This document shows, one piece after another, positions 37,423 to 45,343 of a DNA stretch of 64,000 nucleotides. The position numbers and the translations under genes are program-made. Position 1 is the stretch's first letter; each line of letters begins with the position of its first letter. This stretch comes from a virus: positions 186,001 to 250,000 of IMG/VR virus record IMGVR_UViG_3300032116_000001. One strand, given 5' to 3'. Under the pieces are notes generated by a model that ran no database searches, was not told the DNA's origin, and saw only the letters and a list, made by a program, of their open reading frames with translations.

Positions 37423-39168
37423 ATGAGCAATTCAATAGGTATTGATTTAGGAACTACAAATTCAGTTGTTGCATTTGTAAATAGCTCTGGCAAGGTTGAG
37501 GTTATCCCCAGTCGCGAAGGACCTCGCACAACCCCGTCTGTTTTTGCGGTTTCAAATGGCGAGAAAATTGTTGGAAAACAAGCCGTTGATCAAGAATCTA
37601 TGAACGCTGCAAATACCATTAGATCGATTAAAAGGCACATGGGAACTTCTGACAGATTTGCCTTTGATGGAATTGAAGCGCCATTAAGCCCCGAAGAAAT
37701 TTCATCCGAAATACTAAAGAAGCTAAAAAAAGATGCGGAAATTTTTATCGGAGAACCTGTGGAAAATGCTGTCATAACTGTCCCTGCATATTTTAATAAT
37801 GACCAGAGACAAGCCACAAAAACTGCAGGAGAGCTAGCTGGGCTCAATGTGTTACGCATTATAAACGAACCCACTGCAGCTGCGTTGGCATATGGGCTTG
37901 ACACTAGCATAAGCAAAACTGTTTTAGTTTATGATCTCGGCGGCGGCACTTTTGATGTTACTTTGCTTAAGATATCTGATGGCATGGACTTTATGGTTCA
38001 GTCAACAAGCGGAGACACACATCTTGGCGGCGACGATTTTGACGCAGAGATAGAAAAGATAATTATTGAAAAATCTAACATTGATTATAATCTAGATGCA
38101 TCTATGCGGGCACGACTGCGCGACGCGGCAGAACAAGCAAAAAAAGAACTTTCGTCTAGCAAAATATCTAACGTTTATATACCTTACTTCTTTTTTGTAA
38201 ACAACCAACCCGTTCATATTAGTGTGTCAATCGACAAATCAGAATTTGAACAAAGAATCGCCCATCTTGTTGAAAAAACAAAAAAATGTATCGAATCTGC
38301 AATTCGTGACGCAAATATCACTTTTAATGACATTGATGAGGTGGTTTTTGTTGGCGGGTCAACAAGAATACCGCTTATTACATCTGAGGTCAAATCGTGG
38401 ACTGGAAAAACACCAGATAAATCTATAAACCCCGATGAGGCCGTGGCTATCGGCGCAGCCATACAAGCAAGTATTCTCTCGGGAGAAAGCGACAAAGAGA
38501 TGTTTCTATTTGATGTAACTCCTTTGTCTTTGGGTGTTGAAACCGAAGGAGGCATCATGGATGTTTTAATTCCAAGAAACACGCATGTGCCTGCAGAAGT
38601 CACGCAAACTTATACTACAGCTTATGACAAACAATCCAGTGTTGATGTAAGGGTTTTTCAGGGAGAAAGACCAAGGACTAAAGACAACAAGCACCTCGGA
38701 GAATTTCAACTATCTGGCATTCCCCCTGCCCCACGGGGCGCTCCGCAGATTGATGTTTCTTTTGAAATAGATGCAAATGGGATACTATTTGTCCGTGCCT
38801 GCGATAAGATTACAGGCATTGAACACAAAGTCACTCTTACGGGCAACTCATCTTTAAGCTCAGACGAAATACAAAAAATGATTCATGATGCTGAGATAAA
38901 CAAAAATGAAGATTCAATGTTCATTCTCGTTGCAAATCTGCAGTCAAAAATAAAAGACCAAATCATTCAGTGTGAAGAAATATTAAGAACCGATGCAATC
39001 AGCGAAAATCAAAAAGACGATATTGATGATTTAATTCAGTCTCTTGAAGATGCCAAAGACTCTACGCAAATTGAGTTAATGACTGCTCTTGCAGAGTCAG
39101 CAGACAAAACTCTTCTGGAAATAAGTGAGTACATTTATAAAATGGCCGAAGACCATGTTCAAAATTAA
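37423..39168 (+). CDS. dnaK: Hsp70 chaperone DnaK
   Basis: A 581-residue DnaK. Phosphate loop 1 is [10 protein letters not shown] near the N-terminus, phosphate loop 2 is DLGGGTFDV, and the adenosine motif [10 protein letters not shown] is intact. The substrate-binding domain follows ([26 protein letters not shown] before it). The helical lid is shortened, so the protein is about 55 residues shorter than E. coli DnaK, and it lacks the usual acidic EEVD-like C-terminus. It would use ATP to bind and release unfolded proteins together with the DnaJ at 31634. I found no GrpE gene in the window, so host GrpE may be used. Confidence 0.96.
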   Translation: MSNSIGIDLGTTNSVVAFVNSSGKVEVIPSREGPRTTPSVFAVSNGEKIVGKQAVDQESMNAANTIRSIKRHMGTSDRFAFDGIEAPLSPEEISSEILKKLKKDAEIFIGEPVENAVITVPAYFNNDQRQATKTAGELAGLNVLRIINEPTAAALAYGLDTSISKTVLVYDLGGGTFDVTLLKISDGMDFMVQSTSGDTHLGGDDFDAEIEKIIIEKSNIDYNLDASMRARLRDAAEQAKKELSSSKISNVYIPYFFFVNNQPVHISVSIDKSEFEQRIAHLVEKTKKCIESAIRDANITFNDIDEVVFVGGSTRIPLITSEVKSWTGKTPDKSINPDEAVAIGAAIQASILSGESDKEMFLFDVTPLSLGVETEGGIMDVLIPRNTHVPAEVTQTYTTAYDKQSSVDVRVFQGERPRTKDNKHLGEFQLSGIPPAPRGAPQIDVSFEIDANGILFVRACDKITGIEHKVTLTGNSSLSSDEIQKMIHDAEINKNEDSMFILVANLQSKIKDQIIQCEEILRTDAISENQKDDIDDLIQSLEDAKDSTQIELMTALAESADKTLLEISEYIYKMAEDHVQN

Positions 39169-39175
39169 TAGTTTC

Positions 39176-39191
39176 GCACTAATATATAAAA
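39176..39191 (+). promoter_or_regulatory. Candidate promoter for a leaderless RNase HII gene
   Basis: GCACTAATATATAAAA leads directly into the ATG at 39192, with no Shine-Dalgarno sequence. It matches the element before the ATG at 30324 in sequence and distance (16 against 17 bases from the G of GCACTA to the start codon). Confidence 0.4.
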
Positions 39192-39851
39192 ATGGAGATT
39201 CACGAAAGGCTCGCGGCTTATGATGATGCGTTGCGGTCAAAATATGGCCCAATCGTGGCTGGAATCGACGAAGTTGGCCGTGGTGCGCTCGCGGGACCAA
39301 TGGTTGCTGCATGTGTTATATTTGCTCCGCACATTCAAATTGTTGGCGTAAATGATTCAAAAAAATTAAATTCCGATCAAAGAAATGATCTTGATTTATT
39401 AATTAAAGAAAAATGCCTAGCCTATGGCATCGGTATCGCAAGCCCCGAATACATTGACGCCAAGGGACTTTCAGCAGCAAATATTCATGTTATGAAATCA
39501 GCTGCCGAAGCGGCAATAAAATTACTTCCCGATAATTTAGACGTTTCTGTTTTTGTTATTGACCAGTCGCCATACTCTGGCTTAAAGCCACAGGTTATGT
39601 TGCCAAAAGGAGATGGCACAAGCTTGGCAGTAGCAGCTGCATCAATTGTGGCGAAAGTATATAGAGATAATTTAATGAAAATTTTAGACGAAGAATACCC
39701 TGGATATGGCCTTTTAGATAACAAGGGTTACATAAACGCGGTTCACACTGAGGCAATAAAAAAATTAGGTTTAGCAAACATACATCGAAAGTCCTATAAG
39801 GTTAAGGCTCTCGAAAAAAATAGACAAATAACACTAATGGATATGATTTAA
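39192..39851 (+). CDS. rnhB: Ribonuclease HII
   Basis: A 219-residue RNase HII. Asp26 and Glu27 in AGIDEVGRGALAGP are the first catalytic acids. NDSKKL, the IDQ strand and AAASIVAKVYRD supply the other conserved segments, and GYGLLDNKGY is the usual late motif. The enzyme cuts RNA in RNA/DNA hybrids, including single ribonucleotides and RNA primers, which suits phage replication. Its length is normal, so it should be active. The next gene starts 2 bases after its stop. Confidence 0.95.
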   Translation: MEIHERLAAYDDALRSKYGPIVAGIDEVGRGALAGPMVAACVIFAPHIQIVGVNDSKKLNSDQRNDLDLLIKEKCLAYGIGIASPEYIDAKGLSAANIHVMKSAAEAAIKLLPDNLDVSVFVIDQSPYSGLKPQVMLPKGDGTSLAVAAASIVAKVYRDNLMKILDEEYPGYGLLDNKGYINAVHTEAIKKLGLANIHRKSYKVKALEKNRQITLMDMI

Positions 39852-39853
39852 TT

Positions 39854-40327
39854 ATGGCACTTCATTACAAAAAACTTTCCACGGACAAACTAGATAAAGC
39901 AGGCGCAGTTGCCAGCTTCCTTTGCGCAATTCATTGCGCGATAATGCCTCTTCTTTTAACTCTCTTGCCATTAATGGCTCTTTCGGTATTCGCCAGTGAG
40001 ACATTTGAGTGGATTCTATTTGGTGCTTCTGCCTTGCTCGGGGTAACTAGTACTTGTTTTGGCTATAAGCTTCATAAATCCAGAAAAGCAATAGCAGTAT
40101 TATCTTGTGGCTTGGCCCTTCTTGCAACAGGAAGGCTTCTTCATCAGCATAATCATCATGATCACGCTCCGCTTTTAACCGCAGAGGCTTCTGATCAAGG
40201 GCACGATCATTCACATCCTGATACATATACTATATTTTTGGTTTCTGGTGGGCTAATCGTGGCTTTAAGTCATGTTATTAATCATAGATTGTGCAAATCT
40301 TGTAAAAAGTGCTCTGTTCAAAAGTAA
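39854..40327 (+). CDS. MerC-like integral membrane protein
   Basis: A 157-residue protein with about four hydrophobic segments. LDKAGAVASFLCAIHC followed by MPLLLTLLP is the opening of MerC-domain proteins, with Cys24 and Cys28 as the likely metal-binding pair. A His-rich loop (HQHNHHDHAP and HDHSHPD) and a Cys-rich end (CKSCKKC) add further possible metal ligands. MerC takes up mercuric ions across the inner membrane; many chromosomal relatives have no proven substrate. A metal transport or sensing role is inferred. It is close-packed behind rnhB. Confidence 0.7.
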   Translation: MALHYKKLSTDKLDKAGAVASFLCAIHCAIMPLLLTLLPLMALSVFASETFEWILFGASALLGVTSTCFGYKLHKSRKAIAVLSCGLALLATGRLLHQHNHHDHAPLLTAEASDQGHDHSHPDTYTIFLVSGGLIVALSHVINHRLCKSCKKCSVQK

Positions 40328-40373
40328 ATTAAGCTGTACAACCATTCTTATCTAATTAAAGAGGTTAATTAAT

Positions 40374-40898
40374 TTGAAACTACCTAATAAAACTGTCTCC
40401 ATAAAAAACCCTCGGGCAGCATCTGATCTTGAGATTATTCCACTGGAGTTATCGAGGGTTATGGTTAATCCAAGTTCTGGCAGCATTGCAGTTGTTCAAT
40501 CCGATGACAAAGAAGTGGCTTTTCCTTTGTCAGTAAGCGATGGTACAATAATGAGTTTCATTCATCGTGGCCTCTCCGACAGGGCTCATATTCAAACAAT
40601 TCATCAGATGTATATCAAATTGCTCAAAAGCCTTGAAATGAATATAGAATCTGTAATTTTTGAATCTAAAGTTGGCGATATAGGCTATGCAAGTGTCTGT
40701 ATAGTGAATAAGACTCATACGCGGATATGGCATATTTGCTCGTATGCTGACGGCATTATATTAGCATCACTGGCACAGTGTTCACTAGGTGCTGTCAAAA
40801 CTTTGTGGGAAAGCTTTGATGATTTTAATGACTGGCCATATGAAAATCACATGGTATCACTTGATGACGATGATGATATTGGTGATTATGAAGATTAA
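40374..40898 (+). CDS. DUF151/bifunctional nuclease-like protein
   Basis: A 174-residue protein starting at TTG, with AGAGG just upstream. Residues about 20-145 follow the DUF151 outline: a first strand region, a central helix pair (IQTIHQMYIKLLKSLEMN), a strand with 'FESKVGDIGYASVCIV', and ICSYADGIILASL where the family has D.RPSDAIALAL. The usual Arg-Pro-Ser is lost, so nuclease activity reported for some relatives may be absent. The C-terminus is highly acidic (SLDDDDDIGDYED). Its stop touches the stop of the convergent gene at 40899 with no spacing. Confidence 0.55.
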   Translation: MKLPNKTVSIKNPRAASDLEIIPLELSRVMVNPSSGSIAVVQSDDKEVAFPLSVSDGTIMSFIHRGLSDRAHIQTIHQMYIKLLKSLEMNIESVIFESKVGDIGYASVCIVNKTHTRIWHICSYADGIILASLAQCSLGAVKTLWESFDDFNDWPYENHMVSLDDDDDIGDYED

Positions 40899-41921
40899 TT
40901 ATTTAACCCAGCATGTGAAGCCAAAGTCCATAGTCATCATGCCAGCTCCATCTGTTGAGAAATTAGCTTTTTCAATGACTGATCGGGTTAGGTCTACACT
41001 TGGGATTAATTCTTCCCAAGTGTTATCTCTTCTTATTTGAAGCGAAAAAGTGCCGTCTTCATGTATCACTTGGCCTGGCGTCTGAAGGGTAAGGTCTGTG
41101 CTTCCGCCACCAATTTTCAGGTTAAGAGATTCATCACTATCATTATTCTGATCTCCAGAAAAATCATTGAAGTCTCCATCGTCATTGATGTCCCTTAGGG
41201 CTACGACAGCCTTTCCGCTACCCTTAATTGCAATACCTGTGACACCCATGGTTGGAAATTGTGTTCCAGAATGGAATGTGCCACCAGCGACATTTAAAAT
41301 GGCCTGAGGGTTTGTGTCCGTTTCGGGAACTTTAGCCCCGATAAAAAATGTATCTTGTATTGTCACCATGACTTCAATGTTTGCGTCAGTGATATAAAAC
41401 GTTCTTCCTGCCAGCGATATTCTGAAGTCATACCATTTGGCAACGCGGGTTGGTTTAATTACAGGATTAGGGTGGACTGGGTTAAGCAAATCGGTTATGA
41501 CGCCATCAGTCAGTGCCTCAGATGTTTCTGGGGATATTTCAAATACCTGTTCGCTTGCGGGGTCGCCATCTGAAACTAAAACCACGCTTAAGTCTGTGTT
41601 TTGGGGGCTAATTCTAAGAGAAGCACTTTTGAGCAAAGGAAGTGTTGCATCTTCTGGATTACTTAAGATATTTTCTATTCGCTCATTAAATAATTCTCTG
41701 CCGTCAATTCTTGCGCCACCTCCCACAAGAATAGGAACGGAAAGATTTATTTCTTCTCTAACACCACCAATGTCCAGAACTCTGGTTTTCGGCGTTCCTT
41801 GAATAAAGCTTTTCGCTTCCACCTGCATGGTCTGATTTCGACTTACATTAGTAGCCAGGACAAATTTTCCTCCAATCTTTAAAGTTTTATAAACTCCAAA
41901 AATATTGTTATTAATAGGCAT
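40899..41921 (-). CDS. Virion structural protein, paralogue of the next gene
   Basis: A 340-residue protein counted from the ATG at 41921, which has AGGAGA 11 bases upstream; the frame runs on to 41951 without a better site. The N-terminal 80 residues align with the protein at 41982: K.L/I..GGKFV, Q..V...FIQG.P, 'IGG' against 'IGV', then PILVGGGA against PIRVNRSG. A second half is distinct and rich in short strands, with an Asp-rich loop (DINDDGDFNDF) that could bind calcium. Tail tube or baseplate proteins fit the pattern, but the family is not certain. Confidence 0.55.
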   Translation of the reverse strand: MPINNNIFGVYKTLKIGGKFVLATNVSRNQTMQVEAKSFIQGTPKTRVLDIGGVREEINLSVPILVGGGARIDGRELFNERIENILSNPEDATLPLLKSASLRISPQNTDLSVVLVSDGDPASEQVFEISPETSEALTDGVITDLLNPVHPNPVIKPTRVAKWYDFRISLAGRTFYITDANIEVMVTIQDTFFIGAKVPETDTNPQAILNVAGGTFHSGTQFPTMGVTGIAIKGSGKAVVALRDINDDGDFNDFSGDQNNDSDESLNLKIGGGSTDLTLQTPGQVIHEDGTFSLQIRRDNTWEELIPSVDLTRSVIEKANFSTDGAGMMTMDFGFTCWVK

Positions 41922-41981
41922 GATTGAATGATTCTCCTGTGGCGGAAACAAAATTGTGTTTGCGCAGACCCTTAAAATAAA

Positions 41982-42926
41982 CTATTCTGAAAATGTAAAT
42001 AGCCCACCTGTTGCCAAAGGCAATGTCGGTTGAATTTGACCAAAGAACGAAGTTGTTCTTCTGATCTGCTTGCTTGACAAAGGAACCTCAGCTATTTTAA
42101 ACAAAGGGCATGATAATGTTGCAGATATAGGGCCAAAATCTATATTTAAGTTTTCGTTTTGCATCCATCCGCCATGTATGTGGCTTTCCATATCTACTCC
42201 AAGCCTAAGTATTTCTTCAAATTTTCCTCCCCACTTACACGATTGAATCCCGATCATATCAATTTGATCAGAAAGGTCGTTAATTTCTGTGGTGATAGGG
42301 GGAATAAAATTTAATGGCTTTAGTTCGTTTTTGATATTAATTTCAAGAGACGTCGCTGATCTCATTTGTGATTCAAGTCTTTTTACATTACAATCACCCC
42401 AACTTAACTCTCTGCCAAGAAGCTGACCTGGTGATGGAGCGACATAATCAGAGGGATCGCGAGCATCAACCATGCCTAAAATTTGGGCTGTTAGCTGAAC
42501 GCCGCCATCGGGAGTTGCTGTAATTGTTAAGTCACTAACAACCACGGTGTCAAGAGACAATAATTGGTTGTTATCAGTTCCGCCATTATCTGCGGTTAGC
42601 CCGACTTGCGACAAAACATGATTTGTGTCAATTCTAATGGCACTCATTGGGCTTTCTGCATGTTGCAAAAGCGCTTTCACAGCGTTATTGACAACACCAC
42701 TTCTGTTTACTCTTATAGGGCAAGTAATTCTGCCACTGATTTTTTTCACACCTATATTAGCAATGGCAGCCCCTGGGCCTCCCTGAATTAGAAACTCTAG
42801 ATCAATTTCTTGCTCGGGATTTATTTCGCAGCTATCAACAAACAAATAATGCCCATTGATTTTTATAGATCGAACCAAAAGGCCTGAAGCTGGCTCAAAT
42901 CTTGAAAGATTGCCAGGGAAGGACAT
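41982..42926 (-). CDS. Virion structural protein, tail-tube-like
   Basis: A 314-residue protein. The N-terminus (LVRSIKINGHYLFVDS, then FLIQGGPGAAIANIGVKKISG) looks like a conserved phage tail-type domain, and the segment before CPIRVNRSG aligns with the gene at 40899. The middle part has strand-rich segments with LTITATPDGGVQL. No enzyme motif, Cys cluster or membrane segment is present. It lies in a minus-strand row of seven genes with other virion-type proteins. A tail tube or related ring protein is a reasonable guess. Confidence 0.55.
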   Translation of the reverse strand: MSFPGNLSRFEPASGLLVRSIKINGHYLFVDSCEINPEQEIDLEFLIQGGPGAAIANIGVKKISGRITCPIRVNRSGVVNNAVKALLQHAESPMSAIRIDTNHVLSQVGLTADNGGTDNNQLLSLDTVVVSDLTITATPDGGVQLTAQILGMVDARDPSDYVAPSPGQLLGRELSWGDCNVKRLESQMRSATSLEINIKNELKPLNFIPPITTEINDLSDQIDMIGIQSCKWGGKFEEILRLGVDMESHIHGGWMQNENLNIDFGPISATLSCPLFKIAEVPLSSKQIRRTTSFFGQIQPTLPLATGGLFTFSE

Positions 42927-42929
42927 GTT

Positions 42930-43229
42930 TTAAGTTTTCTCCACGTGAAATATGTTTTTTGTTTTTGAGGTAAAATCACCGTATGACTCAAAAACGTATG
43001 AATAAGTTCCTGGCTGAGTTGGGGTATAAGTCAATACAAAAACCCCAACAATAGGGTCCCCAGACGTATCTTCAGCTTGTTGAAGCGCTGCGTCTGTTCC
43101 CCAAATATATGTAGTTGTGACACCTGAAGGGTTGGTAACAAACACTCTAATGCCCGATGGATTAAATAATGTTCCGTCTCTTTTTCGTACTTTTCCCTCA
43201 ATTTCTAAAGTGCTATTGACATAAAACAT
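42930..43229 (-). CDS. Ig-like minor virion protein
   Basis: A 99-residue single-domain protein with an Ig-like strand pattern: RVFVTNPSGVTTTYIWG, then VGVFVLTYTPTQPGTYSYVFE. This layout (DPSG-like turn, GVY/GVF..DYTP, PGTW/Y) is one I know from many small phage head-tail or tail proteins. It is preceded by AAAGGAG and ends 3 bases before the next gene. A decoration or connector role is possible. Confidence 0.6.
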   Translation of the reverse strand: MFYVNSTLEIEGKVRKRDGTLFNPSGIRVFVTNPSGVTTTYIWGTDAALQQAEDTSGDPIVGVFVLTYTPTQPGTYSYVFESYGDFTSKTKNIFHVEKT

Positions 43230-43277
43230 TAAAACAATCTCCTTTTTTATTTTTCTTTCTTAAAAACACTACTTCCT

Positions 43278-45326
43278 TTAAGAAAGGCTTCTCTGACCTC
43301 GGTTAAACACACGAGTTGTTATAGTGACATCTAGGCTGCTTGAAGGATCGATATTTATCTTGGATTTAATTTTAGTTTCAATATTAACTGTTCCATGGAC
43401 TGACACCGACAGCGTTCCATTAAGAGGATTAAATATAAAATTCCAGATTCCCATCTGAGAAAGATATTCAATCGATGGAGTAAATATGGTTACTTCCCCA
43501 GGGATTAAAAGATGTGATCCCAATGCGCTCAATGATGAAATTGACTGGTGTGAAATAAATACTTCGCCGCCAGGTGCAACGATATGATTTCCAAAAAGCT
43601 CTGAACTACTGATGCTTGTTGCAACAAGTTTGGCAATGGAATAAAAATTAATATCACCAAAAATTTCTTGACTGATGATGCCGCTTGGCATCATCATATT
43701 TAATGAGTAAATATCATGTAATCCTACACCTGATAAGCTGGCAATACTTTCGGCGCTTATTTGTGATAATGTTTCCAACGAGACAGTTCCAAATGATTCT
43801 TGGCTTTCTATTCCAAATGAGATTACATATGACACCCCAGGGATCAATATGTTTACACCAAATTCACCAATACTTGATATCCCAACTGGTTGTAAAGATA
43901 CATTTCCAGGTCTTATTGTTGACGAACCATATGATTCTCCCGTTGCTATTCCAATGGCATTAATGTTAACATTGCCTGCAAGTATTTGCCCCGAGCCAAA
44001 AATTTCTTGGCTTTCGATGGCGTTAGTGTTTAAATTTGTGTTGCCTGGCGCTACTGATGCATTGCCAAAAGAAGATGATGACCCTATGCTTAAGTGTCCT
44101 ATTGAAACAATGCCTGGTCTTAAAATTACATTGCCCATAGCAGATTCATACGCTGCTGACGTCGCATTTATATTCGAGACACCAGGAATGATCGATTGGT
44201 TGCCTAAGGCTATGCTTGAAGGCACGCCTGTGTGTCCTATTAGAATGCCTCCTGCTATCAAATTAGGTGCGCCAAAGGCTTCCGTAGAAATTATTCCGCT
44301 GGGTGCAATAAATCGAGAAGTAATAAAGCTTGCTGTACCAGTTTCAAAAGAACTTGCTATGCCTGCATGTAATATTGTGACAGTACCAGGTCTAATTACA
44401 GCGCTGCCAAATATCTCTTGTGAGCTAATAGCGCTGTGTAAAATTGATATAGCTCCAGCTCTTAAGGCGGCTAGACCAAAATTTTCAGCACTGTTGATGC
44501 TGTTTGGCTGAATTGTTGTTGTCCCATCTCTTAAAATTGAAGAGCCAAAAGACTCAAGAGAAGAAATTGATCCGCTATTAATGAGCACTACTCCAGCATT
44601 GACAACAGGTATGCCAAACATTTCACCACTGGCTAATCCGCCGTGTGTTATTGTAATGCCGCCCGCTATAAATGTTTGTAATCCGAGTGTTTCCTGGCTT
44701 GCAACACCTGACGTGCTGATTGTTATTGTTCCTGGCCTGACTACGGGTGATCCGAACACCTGACTAGAATTAATTCCTGTGGGATTTAACGCAACTTCGC
44801 CAGCATAAATAATAACAGAACCAAATGCTTCAGCGCTATTAATGCCATTTGGAACAATGCTTGCTAGCCCTAAGCTAATTTCAGGAAGGCCAAAAACTTC
44901 ACCGCTTGAAATACTACCAGGAAACAACCTAATAGACGATCTAATGGTAGATGAGCCGAAGGCTTCTAACGAATTAATAGAATTTAATATGATTGAAATG
45001 CTAGATCGCACAGTTGGGCTGCCAAAATTTTCCGCACTTAAAATACTTTCTGGCAAAATTGTAAGAACTGCCGCCCCAAGATTTAACGTTGCCGTGCCAA
45101 AAGACTCCAAAGAGTTTATTGACCCAGGAGATAACAACTGCAGGCTTCTTACTGTGCCAAGAGATGTGTTTCGTGATGTGAGGAGATATCTTGAATTATC
45201 ACTCCCGTCACTTACATAAACACCTTGTTTACCTTTTGTAGCAAGATACTGAATTGGCTCAACTGGTAAATTGTTTAGTTTCAGCCCCAGGCTACTTTTT
45301 CTTACGCTTAAGCTTTGAAGTGACAT
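43278..45326 (-). CDS. Repeat protein of the virion with about 24 units of 23 residues
   Basis: A 682-residue protein. After 68 leading residues, about 24 tandem units follow, most of 23 residues, with the pattern S/G-I-x-S-x-E-x-F-G then a short strand, G and a hydrophobic strand (for example SINSLEAFGSSTIR, SISSLESFGSSILR). The last 50 residues are different. The regular short unit suggests a beta-solenoid or fibrous rod, as in tail fibres; similar 'EAFG' repeats occur in other phage tail proteins. The start is ATG at 45326. It is in the same row as the paralogous structural genes. Confidence 0.7.
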   Translation of the reverse strand: MSLQSLSVRKSSLGLKLNNLPVEPIQYLATKGKQGVYVSDGSDNSRYLLTSRNTSLGTVRSLQLLSPGSINSLESFGTATLNLGAAVLTILPESILSAENFGSPTVRSSISIILNSINSLEAFGSSTIRSSIRLFPGSISSGEVFGLPEISLGLASIVPNGINSAEAFGSVIIYAGEVALNPTGINSSQVFGSPVVRPGTITISTSGVASQETLGLQTFIAGGITITHGGLASGEMFGIPVVNAGVVLINSGSISSLESFGSSILRDGTTTIQPNSINSAENFGLAALRAGAISILHSAISSQEIFGSAVIRPGTVTILHAGIASSFETGTASFITSRFIAPSGIISTEAFGAPNLIAGGILIGHTGVPSSIALGNQSIIPGVSNINATSAAYESAMGNVILRPGIVSIGHLSIGSSSSFGNASVAPGNTNLNTNAIESQEIFGSGQILAGNVNINAIGIATGESYGSSTIRPGNVSLQPVGISSIGEFGVNILIPGVSYVISFGIESQESFGTVSLETLSQISAESIASLSGVGLHDIYSLNMMMPSGIISQEIFGDINFYSIAKLVATSISSSELFGNHIVAPGGEVFISHQSISSLSALGSHLLIPGEVTIFTPSIEYLSQMGIWNFIFNPLNGTLSVSVHGTVNIETKIKSKINIDPSSSLDVTITTRVFNRGQRSLS
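43440..45122 (-). repeat. Tandem array of about 24 diverged 69-base coding repeats
   Basis: The 23-residue protein repeat corresponds to 66-75 bases per unit. DNA copies are diverged, so the array is old or selected at the protein level. The best conserved positions are the E.FG core and the Ile/Val of the second strand. Confidence 0.75.
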
Positions 45327-45343
45327 GCATCATCACCACCACT

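Noticed and set aside
43849-44511. A 220-codon plus-strand open frame
   Set aside because: It lies wholly opposite the 23-residue repeat gene and merely reflects its repeated codons; no start site or protein-like pattern.
43440-45122. Possible CRISPR-like array
   Set aside because: Units of about 69 bases are diverged, in frame and without unique spacers; they encode a protein repeat.
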